DNA from: Streptomyces poriferorum
Lineage (GTDB): Bacteria > Actinomycetota > Actinomycetes > Streptomycetales > Streptomycetaceae
Length of the DNA: 46,898 nucleotides
Assembly (NCBI RefSeq): GCF_019399235.1
Contig: NZ_JAELVH010000023.1
Span: 1-46,898 of the forward strand
Reading direction: 5' to 3'
Shown: one piece after another, positions 35,069 to 43,905 of the stretch
Layout: each line of letters starts with the position of its first letter
Numbering within the stretch: the stretch's first letter is position 1
Position numbers and translations under genes: made by a program
The notes under the pieces: generated by a model
Databases searched by the model: none
The model's input: the letters and a program-made list of their open reading frames with translations, nothing else
What the model was told of the DNA's origin: nothing

Positions 35069-35917
35069 GTGCCGACATTCGAGATCACCACAGCAAGCGC
35101 GGACGACATCAGGATGATGGCGGACTGGGCCCATTCCGAAGGCTGGAACCCCGGACTGACGGACGGTCAGGCGTTCTTCGCCGCCGATCCGTGCGGCTTC
35201 CTGATCGGCCGCCTCGACGGGGTGCCCGCATCCTGCGTCTCCGTGGTCCGTTACGGCTCCGGCTTCGGCTTCCTGGGCTTCTATCTGACCCGCCCTGAAC
35301 TGCGTGGCCAGGGTTACGGGAGCCGTATCTGGGCCACCGGGACGGCCCGGCTGGCCGGGCGGAACACCGGCCTCGACGGAGTCGTCGCGCAGCAGCCCAA
35401 CTACCGGAAGTCCGGCTTCAGTCCGGCCTGGACGAACCTGCGGTACGAAGGACTCGTCCCGCTCGACGTCGCTCCGCCGCCCGGCGTCACGCTGGCGGAC
35501 GCCCGCACGCTGCCCTTCGGCCAGGTCACCGCGTACGACCGCCGGTTCTTCCCGGCGGAGCGGGACGGCTTCCTCGCGGCCTGGACGACCACGCCCGGGC
35601 GCACCGCGCTGGTCGCGCTGTCCGAGGGCGAGGTACAGGGGCTCGCCGTGCTGCGCGCCTGCCGCACGTCATCGCGCATCGGCCCGCTGTACGCGGCGAC
35701 TCCGGAGATCGCCCGTGCCCTGGTGAGCGCGCTCGCGGCCACCGATCCGTCCGCGCCCGTCGCCGTGGACGTACCCGACGTGAATCCGGCGGCGGTGCGG
35801 CTGGCCGAAGAGCTGGGGCTCACCCCGTCGTTCGAGACGGCCCGCATGTACACCGGACCGGCGCCGGACGTCGATCACAGCGGGCTGTTCGGCATCACCA
35901 GTCTCGAACTGGGGTGA
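35069..35917 (+). CDS. Two-domain GNAT acetyltransferase
   Basis: The 282-residue product has an N-terminal GNAT domain (acetyl-CoA loop RGQGYGS near 89-95, preceded by GFLGFYLTRPELRG) and a C-terminal Acetyltransf_18-type domain (VTLADARTLPFGQVTAYDRRFFPAERDGFLAAWT, RACRTSSRIGPLYA). The acceptor is unknown. GTG 35069 is the only start giving this frame near the N-terminus. It follows the cassette by 51 bases and is probably independent. Confidence 0.87.
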   Translation: MPTFEITTASADDIRMMADWAHSEGWNPGLTDGQAFFAADPCGFLIGRLDGVPASCVSVVRYGSGFGFLGFYLTRPELRGQGYGSRIWATGTARLAGRNTGLDGVVAQQPNYRKSGFSPAWTNLRYEGLVPLDVAPPPGVTLADARTLPFGQVTAYDRRFFPAERDGFLAAWTTTPGRTALVALSEGEVQGLAVLRACRTSSRIGPLYAATPEIARALVSALAATDPSAPVAVDVPDVNPAAVRLAEELGLTPSFETARMYTGPAPDVDHSGLFGITSLELG

Positions 35918-35933
35918 GCGGCGGGCCCGGGAC

Positions 35934-37883
35934 TCAGCCCGTCACACAGCCGCTGCCCGGGACCTGCCGGGACCGTGAGGCCATCACCGCGATGTCGTCC
36001 TCGGCGCCCGGGCCGAACCGCTCCAGCACCGCGTCCAGCAGCTCCTCCAGACCGCCGCTCTCCGGCAGGCTCAGTTCGCTGAGCCTGGCGACGGACACAT
36101 CGATGTCCTCGCCACGCCGTTCCACCAGTCCGTCGGTGTACATGAACAGCACGGTTCCCGGTCCGCACTCCAGCCTCGTCGTCCGGTAGCCGCCGAACCC
36201 GGTGCCCAGCGGCGGGCCGGCCGGCACATCGCCCAGCCAGGTCCCGGCCGGTCCGGGATCGATGAGGACGGGCGGCAGATGGCCGGCGCTCGACACCTCG
36301 CACAGCACGCCGGACCGGTCGACCACGGCGAGCAGACAGGTCGCCGCCCGGTCGAGTCCGGACCGTTCGACCATTCGGTCGAGCTGCTCCAGGATGCGGT
36401 GCGGCGGCAGTTCCTCGTCGGCCAGCAGCCGCAGCAGCGAGCGGTAGTGGCTCATCGCGACGGCCGCCTCGACGCCGTGTCCCATCACATCGCCCATCGC
36501 CTTGAGGTGGCGGCCGTCGGGCAGCGGGATGACGTCGAACCAGTCGCCGCCGACCAGCACGCTCCGGTCGGCCGGCAGATAGCGGGTGGCGACCTCGATG
36601 TGCGGGTGCGGCGGGCGCGGCTCGGAGAGCAGCGAGCGCTGGAGCTCCAGGGCGATGGTGTGCTCATGGGTGAAGCGGCGCGCGTGGTCGAGGTCGACGG
36701 CGACCCGTCCGGCGAGCTCCCGGGCGACGACCACGTCCTCGTCCGTGAAGACGGGCGAGTCCCCGGCCCTGACCAGGCCGAGGACGCCGATCGGCTGGCT
36801 GCGCACGGCGACCGGCACGATGACCGCGGAGTGCATGCCGAGGGCCCGGTAGGCGGCGACCCGTTCGGGTGAGGCCGCGGCGCGGCCGAGCTGTTCGTCG
36901 CTGGTGAGGTTCTCGACGACGGGCTGGTTGGTGGCCAGGCAGCGCGGTACGGCCGAGTTCTCCTGGTAGTCGATGTAGTCGCCGGGTCCGCCGAACCGCT
37001 CCAGTTGTCCGCGCAGCCCCGGCACCGCCGTCAGCGCCGCCCGCCGCAGCCGGACCACCCCGGGCGGCGCGGGGCGCACCGGCGGGGCGACGTCCCGCGG
37101 GAAGACCTCGACGGTGGCCAGGTCGGCGAGGGCGGGAACGACGAGGTCGACGAGTTCGGCGCAGGTGGTGTCCATGTCGAGGGTGGTGCCGATCCGGGTG
37201 CTCGCGGTGTCCAGGAGGTTCAGGTGGCGCTGCGCCTGGGCGAGCCGGCGCTGGTCCTCGTCGGACGCCTTGACCTCCAGCACGATCCCGGCGATGCCCA
37301 CGACCCGCCCGGCCACCTCCAGCCGGTGGTAGGCCCCGTGCCAGTAGCGCGTGGCGGTGCCGGACGCGGCGGGGGTCCGGCCGCTGGAGGTGATCTCGCG
37401 CGCCCGGCCGTCGGCGAGGACCGCGCGCATCAGGTCCTCGCGCGCGTCGACCTCGGGAAGCACCTCGGAGACCGTACGGCCCATGTGTGCGGCGGCCGGG
37501 ATGCCGTTGAGCCGTTCGAGGGCCGGGTTGACGTAGAGGTAGCGCAGCCGGGTGTCGAGGACGCCCACCCCTGCCGTGGTGCCGTCGATGAGGGCCGCGA
37601 GCGCCACGATGTCGAGCGGCGACGGGATGTCGGCGTGCGCATCGGCCAGCAAGGCAACCTCCTGGGGCAGGGCGCGGGCCACCCGACTGCCCGGCCCTTC
37701 ATCGTCGGACGGCCGCCCCGCCGCCGCATCCGCAGACCGCCCGCCCCACCGTCGGTGCAACGGCATCGCGGCGGACCCCACGCCGGGTTCCGGCTTCCCC
37801 CGCGGCACCGGCGCCGCGGACACCGCCGCACGGCCGCCCGCCGCCACCGCGCACACGAGGAACGCGTCCGCGAAGCCGGTCAC
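35934..37883 (-). CDS. PP2C/SpoIIE phosphatase with PAS and GAF domains
   Basis: The product is up to 649 residues. A PAS domain (DGTTAGVGVLDTRLRYLYVNPALERLNGIPA) is followed by a GAF domain (LNLLDTASTRIGTTLDMDTTC, IVPVAVRSQPIGVLGLVRAGD) and a C-terminal SpoIIE phosphatase domain with metal-site motifs VGGDWFDVIPLPDG, GDVMGHGVEAA, YTDGLVERRGEDIDV and GAEDDIAVM. It should dephosphorylate anti-anti-sigma proteins in a Streptomyces stress or development cascade. The start is uncertain: GTG 37883 has strong codon bias but no ribosome site, and ATG 37766 is possible. Confidence 0.88.
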   Translation of the reverse strand: MTGFADAFLVCAVAAGGRAAVSAAPVPRGKPEPGVGSAAMPLHRRWGGRSADAAAGRPSDDEGPGSRVARALPQEVALLADAHADIPSPLDIVALAALIDGTTAGVGVLDTRLRYLYVNPALERLNGIPAAAHMGRTVSEVLPEVDAREDLMRAVLADGRAREITSSGRTPAASGTATRYWHGAYHRLEVAGRVVGIAGIVLEVKASDEDQRRLAQAQRHLNLLDTASTRIGTTLDMDTTCAELVDLVVPALADLATVEVFPRDVAPPVRPAPPGVVRLRRAALTAVPGLRGQLERFGGPGDYIDYQENSAVPRCLATNQPVVENLTSDEQLGRAAASPERVAAYRALGMHSAVIVPVAVRSQPIGVLGLVRAGDSPVFTDEDVVVARELAGRVAVDLDHARRFTHEHTIALELQRSLLSEPRPPHPHIEVATRYLPADRSVLVGGDWFDVIPLPDGRHLKAMGDVMGHGVEAAVAMSHYRSLLRLLADEELPPHRILEQLDRMVERSGLDRAATCLLAVVDRSGVLCEVSSAGHLPPVLIDPGPAGTWLGDVPAGPPLGTGFGGYRTTRLECGPGTVLFMYTDGLVERRGEDIDVSVARLSELSLPESGGLEELLDAVLERFGPGAEDDIAVMASRSRQVPGSGCVTG

Positions 37884-37902
37884 CGGACTGATCGGGGGCT
37901 GG

Positions 37903-38610
37903 TCACCCCGGCCCGCCGGGGCGGAGCACTCGGTCCAGGTCCGCCGTCCCCTCGTCGGCCGTGGCCCCCGGAGGCAGCCGCAACGCCTCGGCGACGGGGC
38001 CGGGCAGCGGTGCGCGGTCCAGCAGCCCGGCGACCAGAGCGGCCGTCAGACGGTGCCAGGCTCCGGCGCGCCGGAGCATCGCGTGGTCGCCGCCCGGCAC
38101 GGTGACCAGGCAGGTCCGGGCGCCGCCCTTCCTGGCCCGTTCGGTGAGCGCGCGGGAGTCCGCAGGGTTCGTGACCCGGTCGTCGGTGCCGTGCACCAGG
38201 ACGACGTCCCGTCCGGCGAGTTGACCGGTCCGGTCGCCCGGCGGGCACCACGGGGCGAGGCCGACCACGCCCCGTACCAGCGGATGCCCGGCGGCGGCCA
38301 GAGCGGCCCGGCCACCCATCGAGTGCCCGAGCAGTACGACCGGGATCTCGCCCGCCGTACGCCGCAGCACGTCCAGGGCGCGTACGGCATCGTGCAGCGG
38401 ATCCGCCCGGTCCCCGTTCCACCCCCGGTGCCCGTACCGGACCGCCCGCACCAGCACCTCCCGGGGCAGCGCGCCCCGCAGGACGCGCGCGAACGGCCGC
38501 ATCCGCACCGCGGGCAGGTTGAACGGGCCGGGCGGCGGCACCCCGAGGCCGGTCTCCCGGCCGCCGTGCAGCAGGAGTACCGCGGCCTCCGGCGGGCCTG
38601 GTTGCGTCAT
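37903..38610 (-). CDS. Alpha/beta hydrolase
   Basis: The 235-residue product has VLLLHGGRETG (oxyanion region), nucleophile elbow GHSMGG (Ser97), an acid in HGTDDRVTNP and catalytic His in VPGGDHAMLRR. It is similar to small dienelactone-hydrolase-like esterases. ATG 38610 has GGAGG about 6 bases upstream. It is divergent from the peroxiredoxin gene at 38722 and upstream of the PP2C gene on the same strand. Confidence 0.88.
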   Translation of the reverse strand: MTQPGPPEAAVLLLHGGRETGLGVPPPGPFNLPAVRMRPFARVLRGALPREVLVRAVRYGHRGWNGDRADPLHDAVRALDVLRRTAGEIPVVLLGHSMGGRAALAAAGHPLVRGVVGLAPWCPPGDRTGQLAGRDVVLVHGTDDRVTNPADSRALTERARKGGARTCLVTVPGGDHAMLRRAGAWHRLTAALVAGLLDRAPLPGPVAEALRLPPGATADEGTADLDRVLRPGGPG

Positions 38611-38721
38611 GCGTACCTCCGGGTGCGGTGATCGGATCCGTACCGAGCATGCTGTACGGGCACGGGCAGCTCCCGCACGCAGCGCCGCTCCCCCAATTGC
38701 CGGACCCGCAAAGGACATCAC

Positions 38722-39207
38722 ATGCGATCCTCACTCCACATCGGCCAGCAGATCCAGGACTTCACGCTCCCGGGAGGCATCCTGGACGGGGACTCCTTCG
38801 AACGCCGCGACTACACGCTCTCCGCCGCGCGCGGCCGCGCCCTCATCCTCGCCTTCTACCCCGGCGACAACACGGCGGTGTGCACCAAGCAGCTCTGCTC
38901 GTACTCCTCGGGCATGGAGACCTTCGAGGGGCTCGACGCGGAGGTCTGGGGGATCAGCCCGCAGGACGTGGACAGCCACGAGTCGTTCGCCCGTGCCCAC
39001 CTGTTGCGGATGCCGCTGCTGGCGGACACCGGCCGCGCGACGGCCCGCGCGTTCGGAGTGGCGGCGCCCGGGATCGGGGTGCGGCGCGCGGTGTTCCTGA
39101 TCGACGCCGAGGGGGTGCTCCGCTGGAAGCACGTGGCGCTGCTCGGTGCCACGTTCCAGTCGCTGGACACGCTGGCTGAGCATCTGTCCGGCATGGGTAA
39201 CAGGTAG
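38722..39207 (+). CDS. Atypical 2-Cys peroxiredoxin (BCP/Prx-Q)
   Basis: The 161-residue product is a thioredoxin-fold peroxidase: YPGDNTAVCTKQLCS carries peroxidatic Cys54 and a resolving Cys59 five residues on, the BCP spacing. Supporting segments are VWGISPQDVDSHESFARAH and RRAVFLIDAEGVLRWKHV. It detoxifies peroxides with thioredoxin. A hairpin terminator follows immediately. Confidence 0.92.
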   Translation: MRSSLHIGQQIQDFTLPGGILDGDSFERRDYTLSAARGRALILAFYPGDNTAVCTKQLCSYSSGMETFEGLDAEVWGISPQDVDSHESFARAHLLRMPLLADTGRATARAFGVAAPGIGVRRAVFLIDAEGVLRWKHVALLGATFQSLDTLAEHLSGMGNR

Positions 39208-39208
39208 A

Positions 39209-39231
39209 ACACTGCCGGGATACGGCAGTGT
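39209..39231 (+). terminator. 9-bp hairpin after the peroxiredoxin gene
   Basis: Arms ACACTGCCG (39209-39217) and CGGCAGTGT (39223-39231) with a GGATA loop, two bases after the stop. Confidence 0.75.
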
Positions 39232-39313
39232 CGGCGGTCGGGGATGTATGGGACCATCCAGCCAGTTCGACGGAAATCCTCGGGGGATTCCGGCAGCCGG
39301 GAGGAGTGACCGC

Positions 39314-39823
39314 GTGACGTTGTTTCTCGGTCTCGGAATTGCGGGAATCGCTCTTCTCGCCCTGTCGCTGGTCTTCGACGGGATCCTCGAAGGACTCTTC
39401 GGGGGCTTCCTGGAAGGCCTCTTCAGCGGGCTGGTCTCCCTTCCGGTGATCGCCGGTTTCCTCTCGATGCTCGGTTTCGGCGGCGCCATCGTGCTCGGTA
39501 CGACCGGCGCCGGCACGATCGCCGCCACCGCGGCCGGGGCGCTCGCCGGTCTGGTCGCGGCCTGGCTGACCTGGAAGTTCAGCCGGGCCCTGATGCGGGA
39601 TCAGACCGACGCCACCCCGCGGGACGAGGACCTCGTCGGCACGTCGGGTTCCGTGGTCACGGCCATTCCGGCCGACGGCTACGGGGAGGTGCTGGTGCAG
39701 CTCGGGGGCCAGCCCGTGAAGCTCTCGGCGAAGAGTCCGGTACCGGTCGCACGCGGCGCCGAGATCTGGGTCGAGGCCACACTCTCGACCACGTCGGTCT
39801 CGGTCCGTCCCGTCGAACGCTGA
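39314..39823 (+). CDS. NfeD-like membrane protein
   Basis: The 169-residue product has three hydrophobic segments in the first 95 residues (LFLGLGIAGIALLALSLVF, GLVSLPVIAGFLSMLGFGG, IAATAAGALAGLVAAWLTW) and a C-terminal OB-fold-like NfeD domain (LVGTSGSVVTAIPADGYGEVLVQLGGQPVKLSAKS). NfeD proteins pair with flotillins, and the flotillin gene follows. GTG 39314 has GAGGAGTG 5 bases upstream. Confidence 0.85.
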   Translation: MTLFLGLGIAGIALLALSLVFDGILEGLFGGFLEGLFSGLVSLPVIAGFLSMLGFGGAIVLGTTGAGTIAATAAGALAGLVAAWLTWKFSRALMRDQTDATPRDEDLVGTSGSVVTAIPADGYGEVLVQLGGQPVKLSAKSPVPVARGAEIWVEATLSTTSVSVRPVER

Positions 39824-39899
39824 GCCGGCTCACCGGCCCGCACGCCACCGCTCGCCACAGAACTGCCGTCCCCGTCGGGAGGCAGAGGGGGACAACCTT

Positions 39900-41339
39900 A
39901 TGAGTCCAGTCCTGATCGCCATCGTCGGAGTCGTCGTACTCCTCGTCCTGCTCGCCCTCGCCGTCATCACGCGCTACAAGGTCGCGGGACCCAGCCAGGC
40001 GTTCATCATCACCGGACGCCGCGGCAAGAAGTCCGTGGACCCGGTGACCGGGCGGTCCAGCATCGACAACAGCGGCCAGAAGGTCGTCGTCGGCGGCGGC
40101 GTCTTCGTCGTCCCCTTCGTCCAGCAGAAGTTCACCCTGGACCTCTCCAGCCGGCACATCCCCGTCGCCGTACGCGGGGCCGTCACCCTGCGCGGGGTCA
40201 AGTCCCACCTCGAAGGCGTCGCGATCGTCAAGGTCGGCGGCAGCGAGGACGCCATCCGGGCCGCCGCCCAGCGCTTCCTCCAGCAGCAGGACGGCATCGT
40301 CGGCTTCACCCAGGAAGTGCTCTCCGGTGCGCTGCGCGCCATCGTCGGCCGGATGTCGGTCGAGGACATCATCCGCGACCGGGCCGCGTTCGCCGGCCAG
40401 GTGGCGGAGGAGGCCGAGGCGAGCCTGTCCGGCCAGGGCCTGATCCTGGACGCCTTCCAGATCCAGGACATCACCACCGAGGGCTCCTACCTGGAGGACC
40501 TCGGCCGTCCCGAGGCCGCCCGCGCCAAGCAGGAGGCGGACATCGCGGAGGCGATCGCCCGCCGCGCCTCGGAGCAGGCCCGGCTGAAGGCCGCCGAGGA
40601 GATCGCCATCGCCGAGCGGACGTTCTACCTCAAGCAGGCCGAGATCAAGGCCGAGACGGAGGCTGCCGCGGCGATGGCCGCCGCCGCGGGCCCGCTCGCC
40701 GAGGCCGCCCGCCAGCAGGAGGTCCTCACCGAGCAGGAGAAGGTGGCCCAGCGTCAGGCCGCCCTGACCGACCGCGAGCTCGACACCAGGGTCCGCAAGC
40801 CCGCCGACGCCGCGCGCTACCAGGCCGAGCAGGAGGCGGAGGCCCGCCGCATCGCCCAGGTCAAGGAGGCCGAGGCGGACGCGGAGCGGTCCCGGCTGAC
40901 CGGTCAGGGCGAGAAGCTGCACCGTTCGGCGCTCGCCGACGCCGTGCGCATCGAGGGTGAGGCCGAGGCCGCCGCCATCGCCGCCCGGGGTTCGGCCGAG
41001 GCCGAGGCCATGCAGAAGAAGGCCGACGCGTTCGCGCAGTACGGCGACGCGGCCGTCCTCCAGATGCTCGTCGAGGTACTCCCGCAGGTCGTCGCCAAGG
41101 CGTCCGAGCCGCTGAGCGCGATCGACAAGCTGACCGTCATCTCGACGGACGGCGCGAGCCAGCTGTCGCGCACGGTCACGGACAACGTCGCGCAGGGCAT
41201 GGAGCTCCTCAGCTCCACCACGGGGGTCGACCTCGCCGCGCTGCTCCAGAACCTCAAGGGCGCGGGCCCGAAGGCGAAGGTCCCGGCCCAGCAGGACACC
41301 GCCACCGAACCGAACGGCAAGATCGAGATCAGCGGCTGA
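39900..41339 (+). CDS. Flotillin-like SPFH/band-7 protein
   Basis: The 479-residue product has an N-terminal membrane anchor (VLIAIVGVVVLLVLLALAVI), an SPFH domain (about 30-205, with FIITGRRGKKSVDPVTG, SRHIPVAVRGAVTLRGVK, LSGQGLILDAFQIQDIT), then a long Ala/Glu-rich coiled coil (about 205-400: AEIKAETEAAAAMAAAAGPL, EARRIAQVKEAEADAERS) and a short tail. Flotillins scaffold membrane microdomains. It follows the NfeD gene, and a 14-bp hairpin ends the transcript. Confidence 0.93.
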   Translation: MSPVLIAIVGVVVLLVLLALAVITRYKVAGPSQAFIITGRRGKKSVDPVTGRSSIDNSGQKVVVGGGVFVVPFVQQKFTLDLSSRHIPVAVRGAVTLRGVKSHLEGVAIVKVGGSEDAIRAAAQRFLQQQDGIVGFTQEVLSGALRAIVGRMSVEDIIRDRAAFAGQVAEEAEASLSGQGLILDAFQIQDITTEGSYLEDLGRPEAARAKQEADIAEAIARRASEQARLKAAEEIAIAERTFYLKQAEIKAETEAAAAMAAAAGPLAEAARQQEVLTEQEKVAQRQAALTDRELDTRVRKPADAARYQAEQEAEARRIAQVKEAEADAERSRLTGQGEKLHRSALADAVRIEGEAEAAAIAARGSAEAEAMQKKADAFAQYGDAAVLQMLVEVLPQVVAKASEPLSAIDKLTVISTDGASQLSRTVTDNVAQGMELLSSTTGVDLAALLQNLKGAGPKAKVPAQQDTATEPNGKIEISG

Positions 41340-41356
41340 CGCCCGGCTCGACCACC

Positions 41357-41391
41357 GCGTGCCCGGCCGGTTGCGTACCGGCCGGGCACGC
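41357..41391 (+). terminator. Perfect 14-bp hairpin terminator after flotillin
   Basis: Arms GCGTGCCCGGCCGG (41357-41370) and CCGGCCGGGCACGC (41378-41391) around TTGCGTA, 18 bases past the stop. Confidence 0.88.
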
Positions 41392-41511
41392 GTGTGTGCG
41401 GGGTCCGGAACCGGCCACGGAGGCGGCGGAAGCCTCCGGATAGGGTAATGCGGAGCTAAAGAGATCACCAAGGGCGTCAGAGACGCACATCGCTCTCCTC
41501 GGGAGGAAGCC

Positions 41512-41982
41512 ATGGGAACCCACCGCACCACGCTGCCCGGAGTCGGTGTGCAGTACGACTACACCACCGAGTCGGGCCAGCACATCTCCGTCGTGGTCCA
41601 CCACGACGGGCGCCGGTTCATCGGCTTCTACGACCAGGACGACCCCGATTCCTGTCAACTCTCCGTACCCCTGACTCCACAGGAGGCGACCGGCCTCGCC
41701 CACCTCATCGACGCGGCGCCGATCGACGCCGTGCGGACCGAGGGCATCGACCTGGTCACCGAGCACATCCCGCTCGGGACGCGCTCCCCGTACGGCGGCC
41801 GGCTGCTCGGGGACACCCGGGCCCGGACCCGGACCGGGGCCTCCATCGTGGCGGTGCTGCGGACCCACAGCGCGCATCCGTCACCCGGGCCGGACTTCCG
41901 GCTCGCCATCGGGGACACGCTCGTCGCCGTCGGTACGAGGGAGGGCGTCGACACGCTCTCCGAGATCATTGCGGAGGGCTGA
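41512..41982 (+). CDS. khtT: Regulatory subunit of a K+/H+ antiporter (KhtT/CpeA-like, RCK_C)
   Basis: The 156-residue product has an N-terminal KhtT-type domain and a C-terminal RCK_C/TrkA-C domain (ARTRTGASIVAVLRTH, DFRLAIGDTLVAVGTREGVDTLSE, about 100-156). In related systems the RCK_C subunit gates the adjacent antiporter, and in Streptomyces it binds c-di-AMP. The strong ribosome site GGGAGGAAG and the 2-base gap to the antiporter gene support an operon. A TAGGGT -10-like box lies at about 41443. Confidence 0.85.
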   Translation: MGTHRTTLPGVGVQYDYTTESGQHISVVVHHDGRRFIGFYDQDDPDSCQLSVPLTPQEATGLAHLIDAAPIDAVRTEGIDLVTEHIPLGTRSPYGGRLLGDTRARTRTGASIVAVLRTHSAHPSPGPDFRLAIGDTLVAVGTREGVDTLSEIIAEG

Positions 41983-41984
41983 TC

Positions 41985-43247
41985 GTGCACGACACGACCG
42001 CACTGCTGGTGGAGCTCGGCTCCGTCATCCTGGGACTGGGCATCATCGGGCGGTTCGCCGGCCGCGTGGGGCTCTCACCCATCCCGCTGTACCTGCTGGC
42101 CGGGCTCGCCTTCGGCGAGGGCGGGCTGCTGCCGCTCGGGGCGAGCGAGGAGTTCACCGCCGTGGGCGCCGAGATCGGCGTCATCCTGCTGCTGCTCCTG
42201 CTGGGCCTCGAATACAGCGCCTCCGAACTCGTCACCAGTCTGAAGACCCAGTACCCGTCCGGCGCGGTGGACTTCGTCCTCAACGCGACCCCCGGCGCCG
42301 TCGCGGCCCTGCTGCTCGGCTGGGGACCGGTGGGTGCCGTGGCCCTGGCCGGGGTCACCTGGATCTCCTCGTCCGGGGTGATCGCCAAGGTCCTCGCGGA
42401 CCTGGGCCGGCTCGGCAACCGGGAGACACCCGTCATCCTAGGGGTGCTGGTCATCGAGGACCTGTCGATGGCCGTCTACCTGCCGCTGCTCACCGCGATG
42501 CTCGCGGGTGTCGGCTTCGCCGGAGGCAGCATCGCGCTGCTCGTCGCGCTCGGCACCGTCGGCTTCGTGCTCTACCTGGCGCTGCGGCACGGGCGGCTGA
42601 TCAGCCGGGCGGTGTCCTCCGACAACCCGGAGATGCTGCTGCTCGTCGTGCTCGGTCTGACCGTTCTGGTCGCCGGTGTGGCCCAGCAGTTGCAGGTGTC
42701 GGCGGCCGTCGGGGCGTTCCTCGTCGGCATCGCGCTCTCCGGTGAGGTCGCCGAGGGCGCGCGCAAGCTGCTGACCCCGCTGCGGGACCTCTTCGCCGCC
42801 GTGTTCTTCGTGTTCTTCGGGCTCTCCACCAATCCCGCGGAGATTCCGCCGGTACTGCTGCCGGCCGCGCTGCTGGCCGTCGTCACCGTCTTCACCAAGA
42901 TCGCCACCGGCTGGTACGCGGCCCGGCGGGCCGGCATCGGATCGCGCGGGCGCTGGCGGGCGGGCGGCACGCTCGTGGCCCGCGGCGAGTTCTCCATCGT
43001 CATCGCCGGACTGGCCGTGGCCACCGAGCCCCGCATCGGGCCCATCGCCACCGCGTACGTCCTCATCCTCGTCATCGTGGGCCCGCTCACCGCGCGCTGG
43101 ACCCAGCCTGCGGTCGAGCAGATCCGGAAGTGGCGCGGCAAGGACGACGGCCCGGCCGGCAAGGCCGGAACGGGCCCCGCCGCACCGGTGCCCGCCCCGA
43201 AGGAGGAGCCCGAGCCGGAGCTGGCCGCGTCCGCGGACACTCCCTGA
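41985..43247 (+). CDS. khtU: Cation:proton antiporter, CPA2 family (KhtU/Cpe-like)
   Basis: The 420-residue product is a CPA2 exchanger with 12-13 membrane segments: IPLYLLAGLAFGEGGLLPLG, VGAEIGVILLLLLLGLEYSA, GVTWISSSGVIAKVLADLGR (the ion-binding unwound helix), EDLSMAVYLPLLTAMLA, VARGEFSIVIAGLAVA. The cytoplasmic tail (KDDGPAGKAGTGPAAP onward) is charged and Pro-rich, without a TrkA-N domain; regulation comes from the preceding RCK_C subunit. It exports K+ or Na+ against H+. Confidence 0.92.
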   Translation: MHDTTALLVELGSVILGLGIIGRFAGRVGLSPIPLYLLAGLAFGEGGLLPLGASEEFTAVGAEIGVILLLLLLGLEYSASELVTSLKTQYPSGAVDFVLNATPGAVAALLLGWGPVGAVALAGVTWISSSGVIAKVLADLGRLGNRETPVILGVLVIEDLSMAVYLPLLTAMLAGVGFAGGSIALLVALGTVGFVLYLALRHGRLISRAVSSDNPEMLLLVVLGLTVLVAGVAQQLQVSAAVGAFLVGIALSGEVAEGARKLLTPLRDLFAAVFFVFFGLSTNPAEIPPVLLPAALLAVVTVFTKIATGWYAARRAGIGSRGRWRAGGTLVARGEFSIVIAGLAVATEPRIGPIATAYVLILVIVGPLTARWTQPAVEQIRKWRGKDDGPAGKAGTGPAAPVPAPKEEPEPELAASADTP

Positions 43248-43251
43248 GGCC

Positions 43252-43806
43252 CTAAACGGTCCCCCCGGGGGCGAGGAGGTCGGGCGCCCAGCCCAGGGGG
43301 TAGGCGTCCGCGCCGCCCCCGGGCACGGCCGGTTCGCCGCCCGCCGCGGTGAACGCCGTCAGCGCCTCGACCAGCGCGGTGCGCTGCTCCGGGGCGAGGC
43401 GTTCGACGATGGCGGCGATCTCCCGGCGGCGGGCGGAGGTGACGTCCTCCACCAGCCGGAAGCCCTCGGGGGTCACCCGCAGCGAGGTCTCCCGGCGGTT
43501 GGCCGGGTTGACCTGCCGTTCCGCCAGACCGGCGGCGATCAGCCGGTCCACCATGCGCATCGCGGTCGACGGGTTCACGCCGAGGCGTTCGGCGAGCGAG
43601 ACCAGCTTGGCGTCCCCGTGCGTGGCGAGCACCACGAGCAGCCGGAACTGGGGCAGCGTCACCCGGTCCTCGACCGTCGCCAGCGAGCGGGCGGACACCG
43701 CCACCAGCAGCCGCGACGCCGTGAGCACCGCGCGCGTCACCGCGTCGACGTCGTCCCGGCCCGGGGCGGACGGTCGTTCCTCAGATGACTGTTCGTGCGC
43801 GGCCAT
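43252..43806 (-). CDS. MarR-family transcriptional regulator
   Basis: The 184-residue product is a MarR winged-helix regulator: VTLPQFRLLVVLATHGDAKLVSLAERLGVNPSTAMRMVDRLIAAGLAERQ, NPANRRETSLRVTPEGFRLVEDV. The ends of this gene and the convergent antiporter gene are only 4 bases apart. The target is unknown. Confidence 0.9.
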   Translation of the reverse strand: MAAHEQSSEERPSAPGRDDVDAVTRAVLTASRLLVAVSARSLATVEDRVTLPQFRLLVVLATHGDAKLVSLAERLGVNPSTAMRMVDRLIAAGLAERQVNPANRRETSLRVTPEGFRLVEDVTSARRREIAAIVERLAPEQRTALVEALTAFTAAGGEPAVPGGGADAYPLGWAPDLLAPGGTV

Positions 43807-43905
43807 GCCTCTTTGTACCGTGCGCGAGGGCCCTACTCGAATCCGGTGCCACCCGTGCCCCGGGGGCCCGTCGGTGCCGCGGTGCCGCCTGATCCCCGTG
43901 GCCCG

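Noticed and set aside
41340..41511. c-di-AMP (ydaO) riboswitch upstream of the KhtT-like gene
   Set aside because: I could not match the conserved ydaO segments; only a terminator and a TAGGGT box are visible.
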